Shown here in pieces: positions 1 through 6,941 of a stretch of DNA of 22,214 nucleotides. The stretch covers positions 1 through 22,214 of the forward strand of contig DAOWIC010000064.1 in NCBI GenBank assembly GCA_030641085.1, in the 5' to 3' direction. Source of the DNA: Calditrichota bacterium. Lineage in GTDB: Bacteria > Zixibacteria > MSB-5A5 > GN15 > FEB-12. Numbering within the stretch: position 1 is the first letter of the stretch; each line of letters begins with the position of its first letter. The position numbers and the translations under genes are program-made. The notes under the pieces are model-generated. The model did not search any database. It saw nothing but the letters and a program-made list of their open reading frames with translations, and was not told the origin of the DNA.

Positions 1-646
1 GGTGACCGTCATAGATGAAGTACTCGTATGCTTCGTCCGTTATGATCATGAGGTTATGCTGCAATGCGAGCGAGGCCAACTCACGGAGTTCCTTTTCGGA
101 GAAAACCGTGCCGGTCGGATTATTGGGCGAGCAGCAGATGATCGCTTTCGTCTTAGGAGTAATTGCTTTTCTGATGGCGTCGAAATCAAGGGCGAAACCT
201 TCTTCTTCGACAGTGGGGACCAATACCGGTTTTCCTGAAGCTATTGTAACCTGTCGGATGTGAGTGGAATAGGTCGGTGAGAACAGGAGTACCTCGTCTC
301 CGGGGTCAATTATCGCCATTATGGCAGCGGAGAGTCCTTCAATGGCGCCGACCGTAACAAGAATCTGCGAGATATCAGCTTCAACATTATTGTCTCTTTT
401 CAGCTTTTCAACAATAGCCTCCCGCAGACTCACAAGACCTGCGTTCTCAGAGTATCCGTCTACTTGTCCGTTCCTTATGGCTGCGATGGCTCCTTCCCTA
501 ATGTGATCTGGGGCTCCCGCCGTCGGTTTTGCCCAAGAGAGAAACGCTACATCATCAATTTCCTTTGACAATCTCGTCATTTCATGGATCGCCGATTTCG
601 GAATCTGCGAGACCCTGTTGGATATTCGGGCTCCATTTTTCATCAT
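1..646 (-). CDS. Class I/II PLP-dependent aminotransferase, partial (C-terminus beyond window)
   Basis: I translated the minus strand from the ATG at 646 and found one uninterrupted frame to the window edge (215 residues; the fold normally has about 370-400). It is a fold-type I aminotransferase, which would transfer an amino group via pyridoxal phosphate in the cytoplasm. Visible signatures are GYSENAGLVSLREAI (substrate-side loop), SPNNPTGTVFS (the conserved N-P-x-G loop) and DEAYEYFIYDG (the PLP-contacting Asp and Tyr). The Schiff-base lysine lies outside the window. The start is supported by GGAAGGTGG just upstream of a double ATG (646 and 643). Substrate cannot be told from this part. 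Its upstream region (678-807) is a near-copy of that in front of the NifX-like gene. Family assignment is sure; specificity is unknown. Confidence 0.93.
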   Translation of the reverse strand, partial: MMKNGARISNRVSQIPKSAIHEMTRLSKEIDDVAFLSWAKPTAGAPDHIREGAIAAIRNGQVDGYSENAGLVSLREAIVEKLKRDNNVEADISQILVTVGAIEGLSAAIMAIIDPGDEVLLFSPTYSTHIRQVTIASGKPVLVPTVEEEGFALDFDAIRKAITPKTKAIICCSPNNPTGTVFSEKELRELASLALQHNLMIITDEAYEYFIYDGH

Positions 647-677
647 GCCACCTTCCTTTCCATCTGAAGCAATGTAA

Positions 678-807
678 ACACTGTGTTCCTGCATATTTTT
701 TCTTATAATATCGTTTATTTGACAACGAGGCAAAAAAAACCTCGCGATTGGGGACCTGAATTGAAAGCGGCCCCAATATTACCCTCAGGAAACTTTTGTG
801 GAATTCT
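678..807 (-). repeat. Upstream block copy A, homologous to 2009-2142
   Basis: This stretch in front of the aminotransferase gene aligns with 2009-2142 in front of the NifX-like gene, in the same orientation relative to the gene. Shared words on the plus strand are ACACTGTGTTC, TTTTTTCTTATAATATC, AAAAAAACCTC and CGATTGGGG, with roughly 80% identity by eye over the first 90 bases. On the gene strand it contains TATTAT with TTGCCT 17 bases upstream, a possible promoter, and a CGAGG/CCTCG arm pair around a T-run. The rest of the 647-984 gap holds an imperfect hairpin at 885-913 and no convincing gene. Confidence 0.75.
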
Positions 808-984
808 ATTTTAAGATCAAGATGTCGTATTCTATGGTGAATAGAAGTCGTTGTAAGATAATTAGGTAGGGTTGAGTTAAACAACACCTGACGGTGGGGT
901 TAACCTGTCGGTGTGAAGCACCAGCGGAACATATTGTTGATCGACCCTCTGTAATGATTCTGGCCGCTCAATTAATGTACTTAT

Positions 985-1434
985 TTATTTGTCATAGGAT
1001 AAACGAGTTTTTTCATCAGCTAATAGTGGCTGAATAATTTCTTGCCATTCGGTATCATCCCATGTTCCCAACTGTTCATGTATCTTGAGGTACTTTTGAG
1101 GTATAGGATGAGAGCCATAAACGACCTCAACGCTATATTTCGTTTTAATAAGGTTACGAAAATACGTGATATAAGGACATGGAGGATAACCGACAATCAG
1201 TCCGGTGGCAAGATGTATCACCTCTGCTCCGTTTACCTTCATTTCCTCAACAGCATATTCGATATTCCCACCGGGACACCCATCGCAAGTGGTGTATCCG
1301 ACAATCTCAACCTCCCTATTCTTATACCTACTGAACGCACCTTCTCTGTTTCGCAATGATTTGAAACATTTACCGCCTGCACACCTGCGATAGCGGTCAC
1401 AGATGATTATACCAATCTTTGTTTCTTCTTTCAT
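985..1434 (-). CDS. CGGC-domain protein (cysteine-rich, putative metal binding)
   Basis: A 149-residue soluble protein. The first 90 residues carry the CGGC-domain pattern: C12, C18 and C23 in 'CDRYRRCAGGKCF', then C50 and C53 in 'CDGCPGG', and C86 in 'GYPPCPY'. These cysteines suggest metal or Fe-S binding, but the biochemical role of the family is not established. The start is fixed by GGAGG four bases before the ATG at 1434. It lies between the NifX-like and aminotransferase genes on the same strand, with spacers of 146 and 338 bases, so a tight operon is not evident. The neighbourhood of other cysteine- and metal-associated proteins (NifX-like, thioredoxin, ArsR, oxidoreductase) fits a metal or sulfur handling role, by inference only. 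Confidence 0.85.
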   Translation of the reverse strand: MKEETKIGIIICDRYRRCAGGKCFKSLRNREGAFSRYKNREVEIVGYTTCDGCPGGNIEYAVEEMKVNGAEVIHLATGLIVGYPPCPYITYFRNLIKTKYSVEVVYGSHPIPQKYLKIHEQLGTWDDTEWQEIIQPLLADEKTRLSYDK

Positions 1435-1580
1435 ATCGCCTCCAACTGTAAAAGAAGACTTGATACATATCGATGACTATTTATAATCCAAGATAGCCTG
1501 ATTATCATACTCACTTGCCTCTTTGTTGCGCAGCGAAAAAATAGTAGGCTGCAACGATCTGTTTTCTATTTTCTGGATTG

Positions 1581-1982
1581 CTATAATTCAAGTATAGTAT
1601 CGAACAATTCACCGTTTTTCCTTCTTCTAACATGTTCATATATTTTATCGAATGACTGGCACAATGTTATCAGTACATCTGGTATCTTCTCAGTTTTTAC
1701 CACCACAGGTTGATGTTTCGTTTTTGCTGCTATTTTTATGAAATTCGGACTCGTCTGCCGGGCGATAAGAATATCTGAGTCTTTGATTATTCGAAGAACT
1801 TCTTTCATCTTTTCGGCTTTTGCATGTCCCATATTTTTTGCAATATTAGTCCTTTTTTCTACAAACGAATGTTCCGAATTTTCGAAAATATCATAAATGT
1901 AGAAATACTCCGTATCGCCCATATGGGTTTCAGCAATATTATTGCCGTCATTTGATCCTATACAAAGTCTGATTGTTTTCAT
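1581..1982 (-). CDS. NifX/NifB C-terminal family (dinitrogenase iron-molybdenum cofactor-type) protein
   Basis: A 133-residue protein starting 'MKTIRLCIGSNDGNNIAETH', the usual opening strand and loop of the dinitrogenase iron-molybdenum cofactor-binding fold (PF02579), followed by 'EYFYIYDI' and a helix plus 'SDILIARQTSPNFIKIA'. Stand-alone members bind metal clusters or act with ParA/Mrp-type proteins; nothing here indicates nitrogen fixation. An in-frame ATG at 2012 would add ten residues, but GAGGAG lies directly before the ATG at 1982 and the fold begins there, so I choose 1982. The upstream block (2009-2142) is duplicated at 678-807 in front of the aminotransferase, which suggests shared control. 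Divergent from the thioredoxin gene. Confidence 0.85.
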   Translation of the reverse strand: MKTIRLCIGSNDGNNIAETHMGDTEYFYIYDIFENSEHSFVEKRTNIAKNMGHAKAEKMKEVLRIIKDSDILIARQTSPNFIKIAAKTKHQPVVVKTEKIPDVLITLCQSFDKIYEHVRRRKNGELFDTILEL

Positions 1983-2008
1983 ATTCTCCTCTTCGTTATA
2001 TAATAGAG

Positions 2009-2142
2009 ACACTGTGTTCGTGCCTGTTTTTTCTTATAATATCATTTGTTTAACAATTGGACACCAAAAAAACCTCCCGATTGGGGGGCTTGAATTCAAG
2101 CCGGACCTGAGTTCATTCTCCCCGAACATTTGTGAGATTCGC
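2009..2142 (-). repeat. Upstream block copy B, homologous to 678-807
   Basis: Second copy of the 130-base block, ending 26 bases before the NifX-like start codon. It keeps the ACACTGTGTTC and TTTTTTCTTATAATATC words. It also has a perfect 14-bp palindrome, GCTTGAATTCAAGC, at 2089-2102, which is disrupted in copy A. The block fills most of the 324-base divergent spacer between the NifX-like and thioredoxin genes, so it may also affect the latter. I see no gene inside it. Confidence 0.75.
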
Positions 2143-2279
2143 ATGTCGTTTCCAGTTACATTATTCGGCTATTAACGAAAAACATCGAATAATAATTCGA
2201 CAGCAGGGCATAAAAAAATCTGTTTCTTTACATATCCCTGGCCTCATAAGACGACTTTTTTGTATATTAGATCATAGAG

Positions 2280-2297
2280 TTTAGTTTTACAACTAAA
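2280..2297 (+). promoter_or_regulatory. 18-base inverted repeat next to thioredoxin ribosome binding site
   Basis: TTTAGTT-TTAC-AACTAAA is a perfect 7-bp arm inverted repeat. Its right arm runs directly into AAAGGA, the Shine-Dalgarno of the thioredoxin gene. It could be an operator or an RNA hairpin masking the ribosome binding site; the sequence alone does not decide. Confidence 0.45.
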
Positions 2298-2306
2298 GGA
2301 CTTTCT

Positions 2307-2672
2307 ATGGGATTTCTCAAAAATCTGTTTAACGGGCAACCCAAACCGGGTAAACCTCGACCCATAACCGACGAATCTTTCGAGCAGGAGGTTTTGGCGT
2401 CAGACCTTCCGGCTGCGGTCGATTTCTGGTCACCTCGATGTCCTCCCTGTCAGGTGATGGGCGGGCTGTTAAATGAAATTGGTCCGGATTATATTGGACA
2501 GGTGAACATCTTCAAGTTAAACGTAGACCAGAACCCGCAGACAGCCATTAATTATCAGGTAAGGAACATCCCTACCGTTATTTTATTTCGCAACGGAAGA
2601 GCCGAAGAACGGATAGTGGGGATTCTGCCTCTGAATCCTTTAAGAGAAAAGCTCGATCGACTTGCTCGATAA
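2307..2672 (+). CDS. Thioredoxin-like protein with CPPC active site
   Basis: A 121-residue thioredoxin-fold protein for thiol-disulfide exchange. It has an N-terminal extension of about 20 residues rich in Pro, Lys and Gly, then VDFWSPRCPPC (catalytic C45 and C48, buried D39), LNVDQNP, and the cis-proline loop NIPTVILF (P89). The active site is CPPC rather than the CGPC of classical thioredoxins, which usually shifts redox potential and partner choice. No signal peptide is apparent, so it should be cytoplasmic. AAAGGA lies six bases before the ATG. It is the only plus-strand gene in the left half, divergent from the NifX-like gene and convergent with the porin. A role in reducing a neighbouring cysteine-rich protein is a reasonable inference. 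Confidence 0.92.
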   Translation: MGFLKNLFNGQPKPGKPRPITDESFEQEVLASDLPAAVDFWSPRCPPCQVMGGLLNEIGPDYIGQVNIFKLNVDQNPQTAINYQVRNIPTVILFRNGRAEERIVGILPLNPLREKLDRLAR

Positions 2673-2971
2673 AAACAACAGGTAAGTACAAACCGTCTAA
2701 TCTTTGGTTTACTGTGTGATACGCGCTGTATCTTTGTAGAATCAAGAGCCGTCATTTATAACTACATATCTATAAATGGCAATTTGAAATACCGCGTAAG
2801 CTTCCCCTTGCGGTAAACAGATCGAAAGTAGAGCTTTGCGGCGAGTCGGAGTTAGGACGTTTTGATGAAACGGTTGAGGTTTCCGAAGACACGGATAATT
2901 GGAATTTCGAAAGAGGCCGACAGCGGCGTTTCGACAGTGTGCGATCTATGTCGCGAGCATAGCATCAGCTT
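2673..2971. other. Spacer between convergent thioredoxin and porin genes, with inverted repeats
   Basis: No gene is supported here. I see CATTTATA/TATAAATG arms (2753-2778), TACCGC/GCGGTA arms (2790-2815), and a longer imperfect hairpin, TCGAAA..GCCG-ACAG-CGGC..TTTCGA (2907-2934), lying 38 bases past the porin stop. None has a clear T-run, so they are only possible terminators or RNA-stabilising structures. Confidence 0.4.
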
Positions 2972-4210
2972 TTAGAAATACAAATATCCCGCCAATAGAA
3001 CTCTTAGGTTACCAACTGCTTCACCATTCCGTACAACACCTTTTATGTCGGGAGTACCATATTCAGCAACTGTATATTCAACTTCAACACCATAAAGCGC
3101 TCTGCCAATCTTATACTGAATTCGAGGAGAGAATCTCATCACATACGCTATGTCGCTTCCACGGGAATAGTAAATATCACCGACAATATTATCATCAGCT
3201 CCCAGATTTTCCGTATATCCAGCAAATAGAGCAACTTGTACATCATTGCCGTAAGCAAGCTCAGTCCATGCAGAAACAGTTTTGATATCAGTGTATCCAC
3301 TCTCAAAACCTAAACTAGTAGTATCTTTTACAGCGTAACCACCCAACATAACAAGGTCGGTCAGGTTGCCGCCATAGATCCCCTCAACTTTCCAGGAAAA
3401 CCTATTTTTCACGAATTTAGCGAATCCTATAAATGCCGTGCTGCTAATTTCTGCATCTGCCAGATAAATATTTGTTCCGTCGGTATTCTGCAGACTTGGG
3501 TGCAGCTTTTTATAATTAGCACCTGCGCCAACAACAATATTATTCGATTTGTATTTAATTGTAAAATCTACAATTGGAACAGTAGAGTTTCTTAGATACG
3601 ATGTACTTGTACCATCTGGTCCGAAATTCATGAAATCTAGCTGTGAAAGAGCGGTTAAACTCAAATGAACATCACCCGCATGGTACGTATATTTGACTTG
3701 TGGATTTCTTGAAACAGCCTGGATAGGAAGGCCGGCATTCGATGAAATCGTAGTCGGATGAACCTCGGTAACAAACATCGGATGCCAATATTGTCCAATC
3801 AATATCGAAGATTTCTCCCACTCCATTTTTAAAAAGGCATGACGCAATCGAAAGCCATTAATATCACTTTCGGTTTGACCAAAAAAAGCAGCTTCAATCA
3901 GACCACCAACCTTGGCACCTAATACATCCGGCGCCGTTATCTTGCTTACTAATCGAGTCTGAATCGCCAAAATGTTAAGATTATCTTTTGCATTAATATC
4001 TTCAGAGTTTACATCCAGCAGTTCTTCAGTCGGATACAATAAATAATGTCCTTCGCGCGCAGCAACAGTCTGCCGGGAATCATACATTATATCTGTTTTT
4101 ACATAACCATTGAATTTGATCCCAAAGTTTGTTTGGCTACTATCTTTCTCTTGAGCAAGAATGACCGAACTGTTCAATAACAGGAACGATATGAAGACTA
4201 ATTTAGTCAC
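2972..4210 (-). CDS. Outer-membrane beta-barrel porin-like protein
   Basis: A 412-residue protein with a Sec signal peptide (TKLVFISFLLLNSSVILA, cleavage near AQ) and then many short amphipathic strands ending in an aromatic residue (LLAGYLYF), as in outer-membrane barrels. 'FRLRHAFLKMEW' followed by 'GQYWHPMFVTEVHP' and 'SRNPQVKYTYH' resembles barrel proteins I recall from Bacteroidetes. The frame can be opened from a TTG at 4246, but AAAGGAG lies eight bases before the GTG at 4210 and the signal peptide starts there, so I choose GTG. It follows the oxidoreductase gene by 83 bases on the same strand, probably in one operon under the ArsR site at 5866. The transported substrate is unknown. 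Confidence 0.82.
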   Translation of the reverse strand: MTKLVFISFLLLNSSVILAQEKDSSQTNFGIKFNGYVKTDIMYDSRQTVAAREGHYLLYPTEELLDVNSEDINAKDNLNILAIQTRLVSKITAPDVLGAKVGGLIEAAFFGQTESDINGFRLRHAFLKMEWEKSSILIGQYWHPMFVTEVHPTTISSNAGLPIQAVSRNPQVKYTYHAGDVHLSLTALSQLDFMNFGPDGTSTSYLRNSTVPIVDFTIKYKSNNIVVGAGANYKKLHPSLQNTDGTNIYLADAEISSTAFIGFAKFVKNRFSWKVEGIYGGNLTDLVMLGGYAVKDTTSLGFESGYTDIKTVSAWTELAYGNDVQVALFAGYTENLGADDNIVGDIYYSRGSDIAYVMRFSPRIQYKIGRALYGVEVEYTVAEYGTPDIKGVVRNGEAVGNLRVLLAGYLYF

Positions 4211-4293
4211 GGCCGTTTCTCCTTTGTATAGTATTGTTTTTCTCAACTCTTTGGCGTCTTGCCATTTGCTATATCAGTGCGAACAACCGCAAA

Positions 4294-5682
4294 TCAGTTG
4301 GTGAACTCTGACACCACACATTCATCCGGTTTTAGATTTGCCATTTCCACTTTAAGTTTTGCAATAATACGCTCAGCACATGCAACAATCGGATTGCTTG
4401 CCGGAAAAAAGGATTGGTACGGTTGAGCTGAATAACTGAAGTTAGTTAAGTTCCATGTTGTTAGTCCATTTTGAATTGCAAGGGTAATGATGTCAATCTT
4501 ATCTGTTACCGTACTTCCGCTGACAATCTGCCCTCCAATGACACGAAGTGTTTTCTTGTCGGCGATTAATTTCATCTTGATATGTTTTGCGCCTGGCATT
4601 ATCGGAAAAGTAGTGGTCAGTTCTGAGTAGCCGACGACAACATTGAATCTATTTTTAGCAGCTTCTTCCGTTAAGCCTGTACCACCTATAAATAAAGAAC
4701 CTACCTTAGTAGCTGCACCATTATAGTATCCCTCATAAGTCCTGTCATCGCCCAGGATATTATGGGCGAGAATTCTTGCCATAGGAACTGCATTGGTCGC
4801 CAGTTTACCCAGAGTTATTTCATGCGTGATACCACTTTCGAATTGAACACAATCACCAACAGCATAAACATCATCAATATTCGTTTCCATCTTGTTATTG
4901 ATAACAATGCCATGATTCCCGAGCCTCAATTCAGTATCTTCAAAAAGATCAGTATTGGCTTTCATGCCGGTGGCAAATACTACCAGCCCTTCATCATCAC
5001 CGAAAGAAATATCAGCACCCTGTGATAGAATAATCCTATCTACTCTGTCTCTACCTTCAATGTGGGTAACTTTATTTTTCAGATGTAATGATATGCCGAG
5101 GTTTTCCATTTCATCCTGGACATCTCTCGAAACATCTTCATCTATCAAATTAGGCAGAACGCTTCCGGCCATTTCAACCAGATGGCATTCTTCCACAACA
5201 GAATTAAGAGCTTGTGCCAGTTCAATGCCAATTGCGCCCGCACCAACTACAACCGCTTGCTTTATTCTTTTCTCCTTGATTGCCGACATAATAAGTTTCA
5301 GATCATTTTCCGTTTTAAATGTATAAACCCCCTTCAAGTCTGTACCACTTATGGGAGGAATCATAGGAGTCGCACCGGTTGCTATAATTAAATGCTCGTA
5401 TTTACATATGGAACCATCATTTAAGGTTATGGTGTTTTTTTCGAAAGATACATCCGTAACAGTTGCTCGAATAAGATCGGCACCGGAATCAGTTATCAGT
5501 TCATCCCTTTTTAGTGTCTTTTCTATAGGTATCAAATCCTCCAAAACATATGGCATCGCACAGTAGACCATCGAGTGGTCTTCCGGTCGGATAACACCAA
5601 CTTTCTTTTGCCTCCCCAATATTTTTGCTATAGTAATACCTGCAGGACCGCCCCCAATTGTTAAGATATCATATGTCTTCAT
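4294..5682 (-). CDS. FAD-dependent pyridine nucleotide-disulfide oxidoreductase (NADH oxidase / CoA-disulfide reductase type)
   Basis: A 462-residue flavoprotein. The N-terminal FAD site is GGGPAG (10-15). A single conserved cysteine, C41 in 'MVYCAMPY', matches the redox-active Cys of NADH oxidase, NADH peroxidase and CoA-disulfide reductase enzymes. IIATGATP (99-106) is typical of the class, GAGAIGIE (147-154) is the NAD(P)H Rossmann loop, and VYAVGDC is the second FAD contact. The C-terminal third is the dimerisation domain. It likely reduces a disulfide, persulfide/polysulfide or oxygen with NAD(P)H; which one cannot be read from sequence. GGAAG precedes the ATG. It is separated from arsR by 223 bases containing an ArsR-like operator (5866-5883) and is followed by the porin. 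Confidence 0.9.
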   Translation of the reverse strand: MKTYDILTIGGGPAGITIAKILGRQKKVGVIRPEDHSMVYCAMPYVLEDLIPIEKTLKRDELITDSGADLIRATVTDVSFEKNTITLNDGSICKYEHLIIATGATPMIPPISGTDLKGVYTFKTENDLKLIMSAIKEKRIKQAVVVGAGAIGIELAQALNSVVEECHLVEMAGSVLPNLIDEDVSRDVQDEMENLGISLHLKNKVTHIEGRDRVDRIILSQGADISFGDDEGLVVFATGMKANTDLFEDTELRLGNHGIVINNKMETNIDDVYAVGDCVQFESGITHEITLGKLATNAVPMARILAHNILGDDRTYEGYYNGAATKVGSLFIGGTGLTEEAAKNRFNVVVGYSELTTTFPIMPGAKHIKMKLIADKKTLRVIGGQIVSGSTVTDKIDIITLAIQNGLTTWNLTNFSYSAQPYQSFFPASNPIVACAERIIAKLKVEMANLKPDECVVSEFTN

Positions 5683-5716
5683 TTCATTCTTCCATGCTAA
5701 TCGAGGTTGATGTTAT

Positions 5717-5849
5717 TTAACTGTCACGATTCTTTCTATATTCAAAACCAGACTCACGACACATATCTGTTCCGTCTTTCAAATCATTACTCAAGTACTC
5801 GTATACGGCTGTTCTATGATTTCTTTCTTCTAATATAAGAAGCCCCATT
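5717..5849 (-). pseudogene. Possible small frameshifted ORF between arsR and the oxidoreductase
   Basis: Reading from the ATG at 5849 gives MGLLILEERK before a stop. If one A of the GAAAGAAAATC run is ignored, the frame continues as a plausible peptide (…AVYEYLSNDLKDGTDM…) to a TAA at 5717, about 43 residues in all. It lies between the operator and the oxidoreductase start, in a leader that is long for a simple promoter. There is no good ribosome binding site and I recognise no family. It may be a decayed small gene, an indel error, or chance. Confidence 0.25.
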
Positions 5850-5865
5850 GTAGCTATGGTCGTAT

Positions 5866-5883
5866 ATACGCAGCTATGCATAT
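5866..5883 (-). promoter_or_regulatory. Predicted ArsR-type operator upstream of the oxidoreductase-porin pair
   Basis: TATACGCAGCTATGCATA matches the perfect palindrome at 6254-6271 in 15 of 18 positions, keeping the central AGCT. On the gene strand it lies between a TTGCAG-like -35 and a TATATA-like -10 (18-base spacing), a typical position for repression. It begins just after the arsR stop codon and 184 bases before the oxidoreductase start. Confidence 0.6.
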
Positions 5884-5905
5884 GTTCTGCAAAAAAAAGT
5901 CCAAA

Positions 5906-6244
5906 TCATTTTCTTCGCATCATCCCACTGGCCATTTTCGCTCGGTCCTTCATCCCGCTAAGTAATATAGATCGAATTTCGGCGCAAATCTGCGGCAACC
6001 TGTTATTGACCAACCGATAATAAACGGTCTGACCGTCTTTCCGCGCTACTACCATATGATGCGAGCGCATAACCCCAAGGTGTTGGCTAACATTACTGTG
6101 CTGTACACCAAGAGCTTCGGCTATTTCACTAACACTCATTTCCTTTTTGGCCAGCAACTCGATTATCATCAACCGCTTGGGACTGGCGATTATCTTACAA
6201 AACTCAGCATGGAGTTCAAATATTTCGTCGTCTTGTATGTTCAT
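5906..6244 (-). CDS. ArsR/SmtB-family winged-helix repressor
   Basis: A 112-residue regulator with the standard layout: 'IIASPKRLMIIELLAKKEMSVSEI' (helices 1-3), the recognition helix 'VQHSNVSQHLGVMRSHHMV', and the wing 'ARKDGQTVYYRLV'. The usual metal box of classical ArsR (CVC in helix 3) is absent. There are only two cysteines, C16 near the end of helix 1 and C87 in helix 5. That pair could sense thiol state or soft metals, but it does not align simply with the persulfide-sensing pair of SqrR/BigR proteins. A perfect 18-bp palindrome sits between its promoter and its start codon, and a related site precedes the next gene, so it most likely represses itself and the downstream oxidoreductase-porin pair. 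Confidence 0.92.
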   Translation of the reverse strand: MNIQDDEIFELHAEFCKIIASPKRLMIIELLAKKEMSVSEIAEALGVQHSNVSQHLGVMRSHHMVVARKDGQTVYYRLVNNRLPQICAEIRSILLSGMKDRAKMASGMMRRK

Positions 6245-6253
6245 ATATACCTT

Positions 6254-6271
6254 TATACGTAGCTACGTATA
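6254..6271 (-). promoter_or_regulatory. Perfect 18-bp palindrome, predicted ArsR autoregulatory operator
   Basis: TATACGTAGCTACGTATA is its own reverse complement over all 18 bases. It lies ten bases upstream of the ArsR start codon, immediately downstream of the promoter's -10 region, where bound repressor would block transcription start. ArsR/SmtB proteins are known to bind AT-rich inverted repeats of about this size. Confidence 0.75.
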
Positions 6272-6299
6272 TAAATATATGCTAACAGCTACTTGTCAA
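6271..6299 (-). promoter_or_regulatory. Sigma70-like promoter of arsR
   Basis: On the minus strand a consensus TTGACA (6294-6299) is followed after 16-17 bases by an AT-rich -10 (TATTTA or ATTTAT, 6271-6277). It leads directly into the palindrome at 6254-6271. The -10 is poor but well placed. Confidence 0.5.
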
Positions 6300-6431
6300 G
6301 CCCAAAATGTAGTTTTTTCCATCCGCTAGAAATCGTGTACATTCACCCTTGATCACGATGGTGCCAGGGTAGTCTGATAGGTTGTATTGGCGGTGATACT
6401 CCGAAGGCAGCCGAATCAAAGCCGACTGAAA
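6282..6431 (-). other. Short open stretch of unknown origin between arsR and the IS remnant
   Basis: Minus-strand codons from 6431 to a TAG at 6282 are open for 49 residues and read like real protein (e.g. 'YNLSDYPGTIVIKGECTRFL'), but there is no ATG or ribosome binding site. The end of the frame overlaps the arsR -35. It may be the tail of a decayed gene. The rest of the 6245-6941 gap holds the arsR promoter, the orfA scrap at 6490-6570, and about 280 bases (6660-6941) in which I see no supported gene. Confidence 0.25.
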
Positions 6432-6489
6432 TCATAAATATCAGTTTGATCGATGGATATAGAGCTCTGGCCGGTAAAAACTAGTGAGA

Positions 6490-6570
6490 CTATCTGCCAC
6501 ATCGAATTTCCACCTCAGCCTCCCGGAGCTTACAGACGTTGCTCTTAACCGTAAATCGTTGCCTGCCCAT
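6490..6570 (-). pseudogene. IS3-family transposase orfA remnant
   Basis: From the ATG at 6570 the minus strand reads MGRQRFTVKSNVCKLREAEV and then six more residues to a TAG. 'M..RFT......KLREAEV' is the hallmark opening of IS3-family OrfA (helix-turn-helix transposase subunit), normally about 90-100 residues long. A good ribosome site (GGAGAATCAG) precedes it. Upstream on the minus strand, about 6620-6645, GACCTACCCCC and TGGTCC-like words look like the terminal end of such an element. No orfB and no opposite end are found, so this is a dead fragment. Confidence 0.65.
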
Positions 6571-6941
6571 CTGATTCTCCTTCCTTGATTCAGCTCAGAT
6601 TACTAACTCTCAAACTGGACCGATATATAGGGGGTAGGTCATTCATACCGATGCCCGCACTATATAATATTCTATGAAAATACGAGTTCGCTTAGCCGTT
6701 ATCTCACAACGTGGTAACCGATCTGAACTTGAACGTGGATTTATCACATACGTATATGACTGCGTCTTCATCAACATTCATTTTCATGGGCCGGGCACTC
6801 TCGTGGAAAACATCCGTACCCACCGATCGCCTCGTCAGCTTTGAAGCCAGTGATCCGCCCTGTAACTTTCTACAGAAATCCTCATTAGCAGGTGTGTACT
6901 CATCTTGCCGGATTCCCGCTACCGTTCAGAGTGGCAGTTCC

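Noticed and set aside
1..263. Plus-strand frames at the left edge
   Set aside because: They are antisense to the aminotransferase, which has clear family motifs.
1431..1508. A 25-residue leader-like ORF overlapping the CGGC start
   Set aside because: It has a passable ribosome site but no conserved feature; likely chance.
1525..1555. Hairpin GTTGCGCAGC / GCTGCAAC as the terminator of the NifX-like gene
   Set aside because: The stem has a bulge and no T-run follows on the minus strand, so I cannot support it.
6747..6758. CATACGTATATG as a third ArsR operator
   Set aside because: It lacks the central AGCT, is short, and lies downstream of the metallo-beta-lactamase gene rather than in a promoter.
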